Positions 8,299 to 17,760 of a stretch of 64,000 nt of DNA are shown here, one piece after another; positions within the stretch are counted from its first letter, which is position 1, and every line of letters begins with the position of its first letter. The translations under genes and the position numbers were made by a program. This DNA is from TH5896 sp049578985 (lineage in GTDB: Archaea > Thermoproteota > Nitrososphaeria > Nitrososphaerales > Nitrososphaeraceae): NCBI GenBank assembly GCA_049578985.1, contig JBAUMZ010000114.1, positions 1 through 64,000 of the forward strand. The letters are read 5' to 3'. The notes beneath the pieces were generated by a model. The model was not told where the DNA came from. It saw only the letters and a list, made by a program, of their open reading frames with translations, and made no database searches.

Positions 8299-9546
8299 AT
8301 GGCTACCATAACGGATCTTAATTCACGTATAATCTTTAACAGTCGCGGAAATGAAACCATTGAGATAGATGTTATCACCGATGGGAAGCAGTTGGGTAGG
8401 GCTGCTGCTCCTTCAGGTGCGAGTGTAGGAAAGCTTGAGTGTCAATCATTTCCGATGAATTCCCCTGAACGCGCCATTGAATTTTTTGAGGAAAACAAAT
8501 CAAAGTTTGTGGGAGTTACTGCAGATGATCCAGAAGTATTACATAGCATTATGAAGGAAGTCGACCCTTCCCCCAATTATTCAAAATTAGGGGGATCTAT
8601 TGCCTATGCATTAAGCATAGCCTCAGTTGATTCAGCTGCCAACGCAGCACACGTCCCGCTGTTCAAATTGTTGAATAAAAATGGCCCGTACAGATTTCCT
8701 TTTCCGCTTGGAAATGTACTAGGCGGTGGAGCTCATGCTGGGCCAGGGACACCAGACATACAAGAAGTGCTGGTTCTTCCGATAGGGGCTGGTGATATTG
8801 TCGAGGCACTGAAAATGAATTTCAAGGTCCACAAAGAAGTTCGAAATATTATCGAAAGATACGATACTAAGTTTACATATGGCAGGGGCGACGAAGGAGC
8901 ATGGGCACCCAACGTAACTAATGATGAAGCATTGCAAATTACCGAAAAAGCCATTGGCAATGCCGGATTTGATCTGGGTAAAAATGTAGCAATGGGCATC
9001 GACTTTGCTAGTTCATCCCTTTGGGATGACAAGGTTAAAAAATATGATTATAGCAGAAAAGGAAAGGCCCTTAATTCTGAAGAACAGATTGAATATGTTA
9101 ATAATTTAGTAAAAAGTTACAAACTTGTATACATCGAAGATCCTGTCAATGAGGAGGATTTTTCTGGGATGTCGCTACTTACCAGTGCAAATCCTGGATG
9201 TTTAGTCACAGGTGACGACTTACTAGTCACTAATGTATCTAGGTTGATGATTGCCTCCAAGCATAAAGCATGCTCTGGTGCTGTACTTAAAGTAAATCAG
9301 GCTGGATCACTGTACGATGCGCTCCAGTTTGCGAATGGTTGTAGAAGAGAGGGAGTGGGAATTATTACATCTCACAGATCCGGGGAATCTACTGATCCAC
9401 ATATTGCACACATATCTATAGCCACTGGTTCTAAGATGATAAAAACTGGGATTTTGGGTGGGGAAAGAATAGCTAAGTTAAACGAATTGGTAAGAATAAG
9501 AGAGTATGGTTTAATAGAAGGCATGGCTGAAATTTGCTCAACTTAA
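8299..9546 (+). CDS. eno: Enolase (phosphopyruvate hydratase)
   Basis: Interconverts 2-phosphoglycerate and phosphoenolpyruvate in glycolysis and gluconeogenesis. The 415-residue protein keeps the recognisable active site. It has GGGAHAGPG followed by the QE pair, GDEGAWAP, the metal ligands in MGIDFASS, YIEDPVNEED and VTGDDLLVTN, the catalytic Lys in LKVNQAGS, and SHRSGES. The usual RSER segment before the C-terminus is GGER here, which is unusual but not a catalytic position. It lies 19 nt after rpoN and 1 nt before rpsB. Confidence 0.96.
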   Translation: MATITDLNSRIIFNSRGNETIEIDVITDGKQLGRAAAPSGASVGKLECQSFPMNSPERAIEFFEENKSKFVGVTADDPEVLHSIMKEVDPSPNYSKLGGSIAYALSIASVDSAANAAHVPLFKLLNKNGPYRFPFPLGNVLGGGAHAGPGTPDIQEVLVLPIGAGDIVEALKMNFKVHKEVRNIIERYDTKFTYGRGDEGAWAPNVTNDEALQITEKAIGNAGFDLGKNVAMGIDFASSSLWDDKVKKYDYSRKGKALNSEEQIEYVNNLVKSYKLVYIEDPVNEEDFSGMSLLTSANPGCLVTGDDLLVTNVSRLMIASKHKACSGAVLKVNQAGSLYDALQFANGCRREGVGIITSHRSGESTDPHIAHISIATGSKMIKTGILGGERIAKLNELVRIREYGLIEGMAEICST

Positions 9547-9547
9547 A

Positions 9548-10300
9548 ATGTCCAACGAAAACGAAAGCAATGACCTCACTTTATCTGATGATAAGAATTC
9601 TGTTGAAAGTACGGGATCTTTGAATGATTCCACCATAAATATTGAGTCATCGGCTTCTGACGATACTTCAAGCTCAGAGGCAAATTATGTTCCTGAGCAA
9701 GATAACCTGGAGAAAATGATACTTTCCACAGGCATTAGGGTTGGAACGCCTGTGAAAACAAAGTATATGTTGCCCTTTATAATTAGAGCGAACCCAGAGG
9801 GTCTATACATTCTCGATATTAGCAAGACGCTCTCACGCATTGATATCGCTGCCAAGTTTATAAGCCGGGCAGATATTTCCAAAGTTGCCGTTACCTCTGC
9901 AAGAGAGTACGGGAAAACTCCTGTTGAAAAATTCTGCGACCTGACACATGCAAGATACATCCTAGGAAGATTTATGCCTGGAACATTTACCAATCCGGCA
10001 TTGCCCAAGTACATGGAACCACAAATAGTCATTGTAACTGACCCTCAGGCGGATCAACAGGCGGTGTTGGAAGCCACTAGAGCTGGGGTTCCTGTAATTG
10101 CTATCTGCAATAGTGACAATGTGACATCGAAGGTCGATCTAGTTGTCCCTGCCAATAATAGAGGCCGTAAGGCTCTAGCGACAGTGTACTGGCTACTTGC
10201 GAGAGAGGTACTGAAAAAGCAAGGAGTTATCAAGACAGACAGCGAAATGAAAATCCCGATTGAGGACTTTGAAACAAAATTGGTCGAGGAATTTAGTTGA
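9548..10300 (+). CDS. rpsB: 30S ribosomal protein S2
   Basis: This is an archaeal-type ribosomal protein uS2 of the small subunit. The core from about residue 52 has typical segments, including GTPVKTKYMLPFI, YILDISKTLSRID, GRFMPGTFTNP and IVVTDPQADQQAV. Residues 1-50 are an acidic, Ser/Asp/Asn-rich, probably disordered extension that makes the protein longer than usual (250 residues). It sits between eno and the MEMO gene; its stop overlaps the next start as TTGA. Confidence 0.96.
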   Translation: MSNENESNDLTLSDDKNSVESTGSLNDSTINIESSASDDTSSSEANYVPEQDNLEKMILSTGIRVGTPVKTKYMLPFIIRANPEGLYILDISKTLSRIDIAAKFISRADISKVAVTSAREYGKTPVEKFCDLTHARYILGRFMPGTFTNPALPKYMEPQIVIVTDPQADQQAVLEATRAGVPVIAICNSDNVTSKVDLVVPANNRGRKALATVYWLLAREVLKKQGVIKTDSEMKIPIEDFETKLVEEFS

Positions 10301-11154
10301 GCGCTTATAGAAGAAAGCCCTCTGTTTCGGGTATCTTCTATTCTTCTGATAAAGAGCAACTTGTCGGAGAGTTGAAAGGGTGTTTTAAGAATAAAATATT
10401 TGGCCCCGGACGTCTGCCACCTTCAGACCAGGTCAGAAAAATTTATGGTATTGTTTCTCCCCACGCAGGGTATCTGTACTCTGGGAGCGTGGCTGCCAAT
10501 GGTTATTACAGCATTTCATCATCTAAATTTAACAACGTCATACTTGTCGGTCCCAATCATTACGGACTTGGATCTTACGTGGCGACAACAAGTGATGGAA
10601 TATGGGAATCTCCAATAGGGGAGGTTCTGGTAAATCCGGAGCTGGCAAAGGAGATCGCTTCTAAAGCAACTTCAATGGATATCGATGAGTTCGCTCACAG
10701 CAGAGACCATTGTTTGGAGGTCCAGATTCCGTTCTTATTATATACTTCCAAGAAATTTAAAATTGTTCCAATAATTTTGACAAATCAAGATGAATATATC
10801 GCCCTTGAAGTAGGATGTGCTATCTCAGATACTGTAAAAGAGTGGGCATCTAAGGAAGAAGAGTTTATGTTAATTGCATCATCTGATTTTACTCATTACG
10901 AATCAAATTCCGAAGCACATCTAAAAGATTCGCACCTTATTAAGTCAATTCTTTCACTTGATATCAGCGCGTTTTATTCAACTCTAAGACAGTACAATGT
11001 ATCCGCTTGCGGATATGGTGCCATTGCTACGATAATGGTTGCAGCAAAATATCTTGGAGCTACCCAAGGAGAGCTGCTTAGATATGCCACAAGCGGCGAC
11101 GTAACAGGAGACAAGTCTTCCGTCGTAGGATACTCATCAATATTATTTGTATGA
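10297..11154 (+). CDS. MEMO family protein (AmmeMemoRadiSam system protein B type)
   Basis: This belongs to the MEMO1 family, related to extradiol-dioxygenase folds and often paired with AMMECR1. It has the N-terminal YRRKPSVSGIFYSSD, the histidine segment GIVSPHAGYLYSG, LVGPNHYGLG, and the later IASSDFTHYES and SACGYGA motifs. Length 285 is typical. Start is TTG at 10297 overlapping the rpsB stop. The biochemical function is unknown for the family. AMMECR1 occurs separately at 20840-21457, but no matching radical SAM partner of that trio is visible. Confidence 0.9.
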   Translation: MSAYRRKPSVSGIFYSSDKEQLVGELKGCFKNKIFGPGRLPPSDQVRKIYGIVSPHAGYLYSGSVAANGYYSISSSKFNNVILVGPNHYGLGSYVATTSDGIWESPIGEVLVNPELAKEIASKATSMDIDEFAHSRDHCLEVQIPFLLYTSKKFKIVPIILTNQDEYIALEVGCAISDTVKEWASKEEEFMLIASSDFTHYESNSEAHLKDSHLIKSILSLDISAFYSTLRQYNVSACGYGAIATIMVAAKYLGATQGELLRYATSGDVTGDKSSVVGYSSILFV

Positions 11155-11164
11155 ATTTTCTTGC

Positions 11165-12196
11165 ATGGATATCAACAATAGAACTCAAGTAGAGGCCTCG
11201 GCTCCTGGCAAAGTCATTATATTTGGAGAACATTTTGTAGTTTACAATAACGAAGCCGTCGTAGGTGCAATTAACAGACGTTGCTTCGGAAGAGCAGAGC
11301 TCAACAAGAATTTGGGAGTACAGATTGATTCGAATCTTGAAATGGATAATGATGCACATACCAAGTACGCCACAAACACAAATGTGCAGGCAAACAGAAA
11401 GTTGCTTGAGCCACTCAACACATTCTGCCAAAACATTCTCAATAGGTATGCACCAGATATTGGGCTGAAAATTCATATCAAGTCAGAAATGGCCGTAGGT
11501 GTGGGCCTTGGTAGTTCAGCGGCATCATGTGTCATGTTGGCTGGTATTTTGAGATCGATTATTGCTGGCACCGCCGACACACACACACACAACAACAAAG
11601 AGATGTCTTCCTTGGACAAAAAATGGGTATTCGAAAACGCGCTCAATGGTGAACAAATGATCCATAATAAATCATCGGGCGTTGATTGCTTCGTCTCAAC
11701 CTATGGTGGTCTTATTCATTTTGCAGGCTTAACTGGAACTACTGGAACTGTCTCAATAGAGAATCAACCCCTACCACTTTTTTTGATAAATACTCGTAAA
11801 AGTCATGAGACTTCGGAATTAGTATCACACGTGAGAAGATTTAGTGAGAATAGGTCGAAATACTTCAACGAATTAGCAAGAAATGCATCTGCTATCTGTT
11901 CAACTGGGATAAGGGCAATCGCCAAAGGGTCTTTGGAAGAAATAGGTCGACTAATGACTGAGAATCACAAGCTGCTTAGAGAGATTGGTGTATCCAATAA
12001 GGAAATTGAAAAGATAATCAGCATTTGTTTCAGTTTTGGAGCACTAGGAGCAAAAATTACAGGTGCCGGGGGAGGAGGTTGCATCCTTGTGTTAACAAGA
12101 CCCGAGACAATTCCAGCATTGAATACGGCCTTAAATAGTTTGAATCTGTGCTTGGAGGCAATCTACATAGCAAATAAGGGAATAACAATCGATTAA
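11165..12196 (+). CDS. mvk: Mevalonate kinase
   Basis: Phosphorylates mevalonate to 5-phosphomevalonate, the first kinase step of the archaeal mevalonate pathway for lipid isoprenoids. It has the GHMP-kinase motifs: ASAPGKVIIFGEHFVVY near the N-terminus, GVGLGSSAASCVML as the ATP-binding loop, and KITGAGGGGCILVL near the C-terminus. The frame is open from TTG at 11147, but ATG at 11165, 10 nt after the MEMO stop, gives the usual family start. An insert around residue 135 is His/Asn-rich and comes from a CACACA tract. Confidence 0.93.
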   Translation: MDINNRTQVEASAPGKVIIFGEHFVVYNNEAVVGAINRRCFGRAELNKNLGVQIDSNLEMDNDAHTKYATNTNVQANRKLLEPLNTFCQNILNRYAPDIGLKIHIKSEMAVGVGLGSSAASCVMLAGILRSIIAGTADTHTHNNKEMSSLDKKWVFENALNGEQMIHNKSSGVDCFVSTYGGLIHFAGLTGTTGTVSIENQPLPLFLINTRKSHETSELVSHVRRFSENRSKYFNELARNASAICSTGIRAIAKGSLEEIGRLMTENHKLLREIGVSNKEIEKIISICFSFGALGAKITGAGGGGCILVLTRPETIPALNTALNSLNLCLEAIYIANKGITID

Positions 12197-12235
12197 AGCT
12201 TTAAATCAGTAATGAAAATTATGGCACACTAGGCC

Positions 12236-13012
12236 ATGACTCAGATCTCGCTTATAAAGCTCGGTGGCTCCGTAATCACAGTAAAAGATCAACCGCTTAC
12301 CCCAAACATTAAGGCAATAGATGGGCTTTCGCACGTGCTTGCAAAACTTGGTGATTCTCTAATCATAGTTCACGGCGGAGGTTCATTTGGTCACTATTGG
12401 TCAGTGAAATACGACATGCATACGAAGCCTGAATTGTATGATTCTCGTGGAATTTCGGTGGTACATGAATCAATGGTGGCTCTAAATCAGATCGTTGTTA
12501 AATCAATGTCAGATGCGGGGCTTGCACCTTATGGAATTTCACCTATATCCCTTTTCGAAGATGGGAAGATGAATGTTACCAAGTTCAATGAGCTCATCGA
12601 CTTTACTCGGCGTGGTATTGTGCCGGTCATTTTTGGCGACGTGGTACATATCAATGAAGGCAGATTTTCAATTGTATCAGGTGATTCTCTGATGACTCAA
12701 ATCGCTATTCACCTCATGCCATCAAGAGTAATATTCACCGTGAATGTAGATGGTATTTACGAAGATATGAAAAATAAGAAGTTGGTAAAGGTGCTGAATT
12801 TTCCCACTAATGAAATCGGTTTCGTAGATTCTTCTATTGACGTTACTGGGGGGATGGGGAGAAAAATTTCAGAGGCATTTGAAATCGCCAAACTAGGCAT
12901 CGATGTTAATATAGTGAATGGACTCGATGCAGAACGTGTTTTTAATATTCTGATGGGAGTTGAGTCAAGGGGGACCATAATTCCAGCAGTTCCACATAAG
13001 GGTGGGGGATGA
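12236..13012 (+). CDS. ipk: Isopentenyl phosphate kinase
   Basis: Phosphorylates isopentenyl phosphate to IPP in the modified archaeal mevalonate pathway. This is an amino-acid-kinase-fold protein with IKLGGSVIT at the N-terminus, VHGGGSFGHYW with the substrate His that separates IPK from carbamate and aspartate kinases, and VSGDSLMTQIA. Length 258 fits. A TATA-like GCTTTAAAT at 12198-12206 suggests an extra internal promoter. It is followed 6 nt later by fni. Confidence 0.95.
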   Translation: MTQISLIKLGGSVITVKDQPLTPNIKAIDGLSHVLAKLGDSLIIVHGGGSFGHYWSVKYDMHTKPELYDSRGISVVHESMVALNQIVVKSMSDAGLAPYGISPISLFEDGKMNVTKFNELIDFTRRGIVPVIFGDVVHINEGRFSIVSGDSLMTQIAIHLMPSRVIFTVNVDGIYEDMKNKKLVKVLNFPTNEIGFVDSSIDVTGGMGRKISEAFEIAKLGIDVNIVNGLDAERVFNILMGVESRGTIIPAVPHKGGG

Positions 13013-13018
13013 TAAATA

Positions 13019-14110
13019 GTGGACCCTGTAAGACTAGACGACGAAGCGGTTGATATCATGAAGAGGAAGCAGGAGGGTATTGATATCCCCCTTAACCGTA
13101 ACGTCCAAGCAAAAACCACATCTACTTTTCTTGAGTATGTAAAGTTAGTACATGATGCTGTTCCTGAACTAAATTTAAGTGACATTGATACAACTGCAAC
13201 ATTCCTAGGACGCCGGTTTTCTGCCCCTCTTATCATCGATTCCATGACAGGGGGTACAGAAAAGGCCTTGTTGATAAATGGCAGACTTGCGGAGCTGGCC
13301 GAGTCCTATTCACTTCCGATGGGTGTGGGATCTCAAAGAGCTGGTTTGGTAAGTGAAAAACTTGCAGACAGTTACACTATAGCAAGAAAAAATGCACCAA
13401 ACGCTTTTCTGATAGCTAATATAGGGGGCGCGCAACTGTCAAGTGGTCTTTCAATTGACAAGATAAAAAAGTTGATAGACATGATCAGTGCTGATGCGTT
13501 AGTAGTTCACCTTAATCCGCTGCAAGAGTTAGTACAGCCTGAAGGGGAACCAAGATATTCTGGAGTGCTTAGATGCATATCTGACCTAGTGAAGGTTATA
13601 GGGATTCCAGTAATGGCAAAGGAGGTCGGAGCCGGGATATCCAAAGAGGCAGCATTAAAATTGAGCGAAGTCGGTGTTTCTGCAATAAACGTTGCCGGAG
13701 CAGGAGGTACCAGTTGGGCTGGAGTTGAGAAAGTGCGTGCGGAAAGCGCAAGCGAAAGACTGAAAACACGGCTTGGCGAACTGTTCTGGGACTGGGGAAT
13801 ACCTACTGCCTTGAGTATTATAGTTGTGAGAAGGACGCTGACAAAATTGCCTTTAATAGCATCTGGAGGTATCCGTAATGGGTTGGAAATTGCAAAGTGC
13901 CTAGCAATAGGAGCTGACATGTGTGCGATGGCATATCCATTTCTCGTAAATGCAGTTCAATCAAAAGAGGCCTTGTATCAATTTGCAGACACTGTAATAG
14001 CTGAGCTAAAGAGCACAATGTTTTTGGTAGGAGCCGCAGATATGAATACTCTCAAAAGTACCAAGTATGTCTTGACAGGCGAATTGCTATCAGAGGCGAA
14101 TGAATATTGA
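13019..14110 (+). CDS. fni: Isopentenyl-diphosphate delta-isomerase, type 2 (FMN-dependent)
   Basis: Interconverts IPP and DMAPP using FMN and NADPH. The 363-residue TIM-barrel protein has the type 2 signatures IIDSMTGGTEKALLIN, LPMGVGSQRAG, LVVHLNPLQELVQPEGEP, GVSAINVAGAGGTSWAGVE and PLIASGGIRNGLEIAKCLA. Start is GTG at 13019, 6 nt after ipk. Its stop overlaps the next gene as TTGA. It sits between the kinase and prenyltransferase steps of the same pathway. Confidence 0.96.
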   Translation: MDPVRLDDEAVDIMKRKQEGIDIPLNRNVQAKTTSTFLEYVKLVHDAVPELNLSDIDTTATFLGRRFSAPLIIDSMTGGTEKALLINGRLAELAESYSLPMGVGSQRAGLVSEKLADSYTIARKNAPNAFLIANIGGAQLSSGLSIDKIKKLIDMISADALVVHLNPLQELVQPEGEPRYSGVLRCISDLVKVIGIPVMAKEVGAGISKEAALKLSEVGVSAINVAGAGGTSWAGVEKVRAESASERLKTRLGELFWDWGIPTALSIIVVRRTLTKLPLIASGGIRNGLEIAKCLAIGADMCAMAYPFLVNAVQSKEALYQFADTVIAELKSTMFLVGAADMNTLKSTKYVLTGELLSEANEY

Positions 14111-15114
14111 ATATCCAGCAAATCGATGAAGAAATGGAATCTACCGCTTCGGATATGAATGAATACATGCTGACGAGATTAAAGGGCAGCCCTTCAGAAC
14201 TTTACTCTGCCTCGGCTCATTATATCAGCAGCGGAGGCAAAAGACTGAGGCCATTTATGGTTGTAAAGGCATGTGAGATGTTTGGAGGAAAAAAGATTAT
14301 GGCTCTACCAGCAGCGGCTTCAGTTGAGATGATACACAATTTTTCCCTTGTACATGATGACATAATGGACAATGACGATGTAAGACACAGTGTTCCTACC
14401 GTTCACAAATCGTATGGACTGCCACTGGCAATCCTCGCAGGAGATGTACTATTTTCAAAGGCATATCAGATGATCGTTGAAAATTGTGGCAAGTTAGGCA
14501 TTTCCAATAGTAGAATTTGTGAAATGGTTTCTAGGCTGTCGAATGCATGCGTGGACGTATGCGAAGGTCAGGCCCTTGACCTTGGAATGACGTTCGAAGA
14601 CAGGTTTGTAGGTGAACAAGAATACATCTCGATGATAACCAAGAAAACTGCGGCTTTATTTGGGTTATCCTGTGCTCTGGGCGTTCTTTCTGCTCCCGCT
14701 TCAACTGAGAAAGATACATCTGCCCTAACCCAGTTTGGAGAAAATGTGGGAATAGCATTTCAACTCATTGACGACCTCATAGGAGTAATAGGCGATGCAA
14801 AATTGACCGGCAAATCCGTTGGAAACGACCTGAGAGAAGGCAAAAAAACTTTACCCATTCTCCTAGCGCTACAAATTAGTAATAGCAACAGTAGGGAAAA
14901 GATCTTGAGGGTCTTTGCTACCAGGAATGCTTCTAGAATCGAAATCGAGGAAGCAGTGAAAACGATTTCTTCACTGGGTATTGAGGAAGCGGTGAGAGAT
15001 AATGCTAGACAACACATTCAAAGAGCTACGGACTCGATCTCTAGGTATGATAATAGCATAGCAAAGAGAAAGATCATTGCCTCTGCTCATTTCATTGTTG
15101 AAAGGACGGCCTAG
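14107..15114 (+). CDS. idsA: Polyprenyl synthetase (geranylgeranyl/farnesyl diphosphate synthase)
   Basis: Condenses IPP with allylic diphosphates, giving the C20 chain used for archaeal ether lipids. It has the first aspartate-rich motif in LVHDDIMDNDD (about 78-88), the second in AFQLIDDLIGVIGD, and the GGKRLRPFM motif near residue 42. Start is TTG at 14107 inside the fni stop. Product chain length cannot be read with confidence. It is directly upstream of gltX, a common archaeal order. Confidence 0.93.
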   Translation: MNIQQIDEEMESTASDMNEYMLTRLKGSPSELYSASAHYISSGGKRLRPFMVVKACEMFGGKKIMALPAAASVEMIHNFSLVHDDIMDNDDVRHSVPTVHKSYGLPLAILAGDVLFSKAYQMIVENCGKLGISNSRICEMVSRLSNACVDVCEGQALDLGMTFEDRFVGEQEYISMITKKTAALFGLSCALGVLSAPASTEKDTSALTQFGENVGIAFQLIDDLIGVIGDAKLTGKSVGNDLREGKKTLPILLALQISNSNSREKILRVFATRNASRIEIEEAVKTISSLGIEEAVRDNARQHIQRATDSISRYDNSIAKRKIIASAHFIVERTA

Positions 15115-15123
15115 ACTCATAAG

Positions 15124-16860
15124 ATGTCTACTGATGACATAATTCAACAATTAATCAAAAAAATAGTATTAAGAAATGCGATAGAATATGGTGGAAGTGC
15201 AAGATATGATGTTGTGATCTCGAAGGTGGTTGGTTTGAGGCCTAATCTGCGCCCTAAGATAAAGGAACAAATCCCTCTTATCAAGAAAATTGTAGATGAA
15301 GTTAATTCTCTTGATCAGGCGGATCAGGAGAGAATGGCATCAAAACTTATGGTGTTCGAGAATGTTAATAAAGACGCCAAACGCAAGGAAGAGCCAAATT
15401 TACCTCCGCTTCAAGGGGCAAGCATGGGAAGAGTCGTGACAAGGTTCCCTCCTGAACCCAACGGCTATCCTCATATCGGACACGCTAAAGCTGCATTTAT
15501 TGACCAAGAATACGCAAGGATGTACGACGGTAAGCTAATCCTCAGATTCGATGATACCAATCCACTAAATGAAAAATTGGAATTCTACGACGCTATTAGG
15601 GAAGGACTGGAATGGTTGGATATCAAACCCGACCTCGTCAAGAATACATCAGATGATATTGAACTTCTCCAATCATACGGAAGAAAAATGATTACGAATG
15701 GAGATGCTTACGTCTGCACTTGTAGACCAGAGGAAATTCACTCTATGAGAGCAAAAGGTGTAAACTGTCCCTGTAGGAGTCTAGACAGCAGCGATCGCAT
15801 GATGCGGTTGGAGAAATTTTTCGATGGCTCATTTGAGCAGAATGAAGCAATTGTACGATTTAGAGGAGATATGTCCGATTTGAATACTGCGATGCGGGAC
15901 CCTACATTATTTAGGATCATTGATGCTGACCACCCGAAGCTCGGCAGAAGGATAAGGGCGTTCCCGACCTATGACTTTGCTGCGCCAATCGAGGATAGTC
16001 TTGATGGTGTCACACATGCAATGCGAACTAAGGAGTACGAGTTAAGAAACGCACTATACTTCTCGGTACTTAAATTATTGGGCCTTCGCATGCCATTACT
16101 GCTCGAGTTTTCACGTTTGGAATTTGAAGGAATGCCAGTTTCTAAAAGAAAACTAAAACCCCTTATCCAAGGAGGCTTAGTCTCTGGCTGGGATGATCCT
16201 AGGCTCCCGACCTTAGCAGCACTCAGAAAAAGAGGTATACTACCGGAGGCCATCCACAAATTTGTCCTTTCTCTAGGAATCTCACTTGCCGATAGCAAAC
16301 CTCCATTTGAGTCACTAGAATCATATAACAGAAAGTTACTTGACCTGATATCTCTACGGCTCTTCTTTGTTAAACATCCAGTTGAAATTAGAATTGTCAA
16401 CCCAATATTGAGTAAGATTGAACTAAGAAATCATCCTTCAGCTCAACTTGGGACTAGGAATGTGCAAACATCGGATCGTATTTACATAGATAAAGCGGAT
16501 GCTGACCGATTGAAGAGCGGGCAGGAAATCAGACTAATGGAAATGCATAATATTCGGATCGATGAGATGAGACAAGGAAAGGCAGCCGAATATTTGCAGG
16601 TGATCAATACTGGGCTGGAGATAAAAACAAATATCCCGAAAGTTCAATGGGTTTCCAATAATGATATGGTACCGTTCACTGTTATAGTCCCGGACAAACT
16701 CTTTATTAACGAAGAATTTAACAAAGATAGTCTTCGCACATATAATGGGATTGCAGAATCATATGTGTCAAAGGTACGGGCGGGCAGCAATATCCAGTTT
16801 GTCCGATTTGGCTTTTGTAGATTGCAAACCAATGGAGTAGCAATATATACGCACGATTAA
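15124..16860 (+). CDS. gltX: Glutamate--tRNA ligase (archaeal/eukaryal type)
   Basis: Charges tRNA-Glu, and likely tRNA-Gln for later amidation if no GlnRS is present. It has the class I HIGH motif in EPNGYPHIGHAKAAF and the KMSKR-equivalent in MPVSKRKLKPLI. The N-terminal region of about 100 residues and the beta-barrel anticodon-binding C-terminus match the archaeal GluRS/GlnRS branch. The CxC/CxxC segment CTCRPEEIHSMRAKGVNCPC around residue 200 may bind zinc. Length 578 is normal. Last clear member of the isoprenoid operon. Confidence 0.96.
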   Translation: MSTDDIIQQLIKKIVLRNAIEYGGSARYDVVISKVVGLRPNLRPKIKEQIPLIKKIVDEVNSLDQADQERMASKLMVFENVNKDAKRKEEPNLPPLQGASMGRVVTRFPPEPNGYPHIGHAKAAFIDQEYARMYDGKLILRFDDTNPLNEKLEFYDAIREGLEWLDIKPDLVKNTSDDIELLQSYGRKMITNGDAYVCTCRPEEIHSMRAKGVNCPCRSLDSSDRMMRLEKFFDGSFEQNEAIVRFRGDMSDLNTAMRDPTLFRIIDADHPKLGRRIRAFPTYDFAAPIEDSLDGVTHAMRTKEYELRNALYFSVLKLLGLRMPLLLEFSRLEFEGMPVSKRKLKPLIQGGLVSGWDDPRLPTLAALRKRGILPEAIHKFVLSLGISLADSKPPFESLESYNRKLLDLISLRLFFVKHPVEIRIVNPILSKIELRNHPSAQLGTRNVQTSDRIYIDKADADRLKSGQEIRLMEMHNIRIDEMRQGKAAEYLQVINTGLEIKTNIPKVQWVSNNDMVPFTVIVPDKLFINEEFNKDSLRTYNGIAESYVSKVRAGSNIQFVRFGFCRLQTNGVAIYTHD

Positions 16861-16878
16861 ACAGTAATTTGAAATGAA

Positions 16879-17748
16879 ATGAAGATAGCCAGAGTAAGAG
16901 ATTCCAATAGCACCGAGACATATGCGTTAATCTCAAGTGATGAAAAGACACTTGTGACCAGGAATGAGATTCAAGAACAAACTGGAATTCCTATACCGGT
17001 TTCGATTAAGGAATTCATGTTTAACGGTTGGTTGGACGAAGTCAGGGAAAATTGTGATAAGCTAACCTATTCACATTATGTAAAAGATTTGGATTTACTT
17101 GTACCTATCCCAAATCCTCCAAAGATTCTGTGTCTAGCCTTTAACTACTATGACCATGCAAGAGATGCCGGCCTTACCCCCTCTGACGAACCGGTCATAT
17201 TCATAAAGCCACGAACAACTCTTAATTCACCCTTTAGTGACATAATATGTCCTCCATTTGTAACTAAGCTTGATTATGAAGCTGAAATAGCTGCGATAAT
17301 AGGAAAGAAAGCAAGAAAGATTCCTGAAGACAGATCCTTGGATGTTGTCTTTGGATATATGATTCTTCATGATGTCTCGGCTAGAGACATCCAATTCAAA
17401 GACAAGCAATTTACTCGAGGCAAGAGCATGGATACCTTTGCACCTTGTGGCCCTTGGATTACCACTAAGGACGAAGTACAAGATCCACAGAACCTTTCAA
17501 TAATCACAAAGGTTAATGGAGAAACGAGACAGAACTCTTCAAGCATGAACATGGTCCTTTCCATTCAGAAGATTATTGCGAGCTTGAGTAGCGTCATGAC
17601 TATCGAAGCAGGCGACATTATTTCCACCGGTACGCCAGCTGGTGTTGCGATGTCAATGAAGGAACCTCGGTATCTGAAGGACGGCGATGTGGTCGAAATT
17701 ACAATCGAGGGGCTGGGAACTATTAGAAATCGAGTTACTTTCGATTAA
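16879..17748 (+). CDS. Fumarylacetoacetate hydrolase family protein
   Basis: This is a metal-dependent C-C hydrolase, decarboxylase or isomerase of the FAH fold. It has the core signatures ILCLAFNYYDHARDAG, the metal-site segment LDYEAEIAAIIGKKARKI with two Glu ligands, GYMILHDVSARDIQFKDKQF, and the C-terminal GDIISTGTPAGVAMSM. Length 289 is typical. The real substrate is not predictable in this broad family; related enzymes act on 2-oxo-acids of aromatic degradation or on oxaloacetate. It lies 18 nt after gltX and may be cotranscribed. Confidence 0.88.
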   Translation: MKIARVRDSNSTETYALISSDEKTLVTRNEIQEQTGIPIPVSIKEFMFNGWLDEVRENCDKLTYSHYVKDLDLLVPIPNPPKILCLAFNYYDHARDAGLTPSDEPVIFIKPRTTLNSPFSDIICPPFVTKLDYEAEIAAIIGKKARKIPEDRSLDVVFGYMILHDVSARDIQFKDKQFTRGKSMDTFAPCGPWITTKDEVQDPQNLSIITKVNGETRQNSSSMNMVLSIQKIIASLSSVMTIEAGDIISTGTPAGVAMSMKEPRYLKDGDVVEITIEGLGTIRNRVTFD

Positions 17749-17760
17749 AGGATTAGTTAT

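Noticed and set aside
11579..11590. CACACA tract in mvk as possible phase-variation site
   Set aside because: It is short, inside a variable loop, and the frame is intact; nothing suggests switching.
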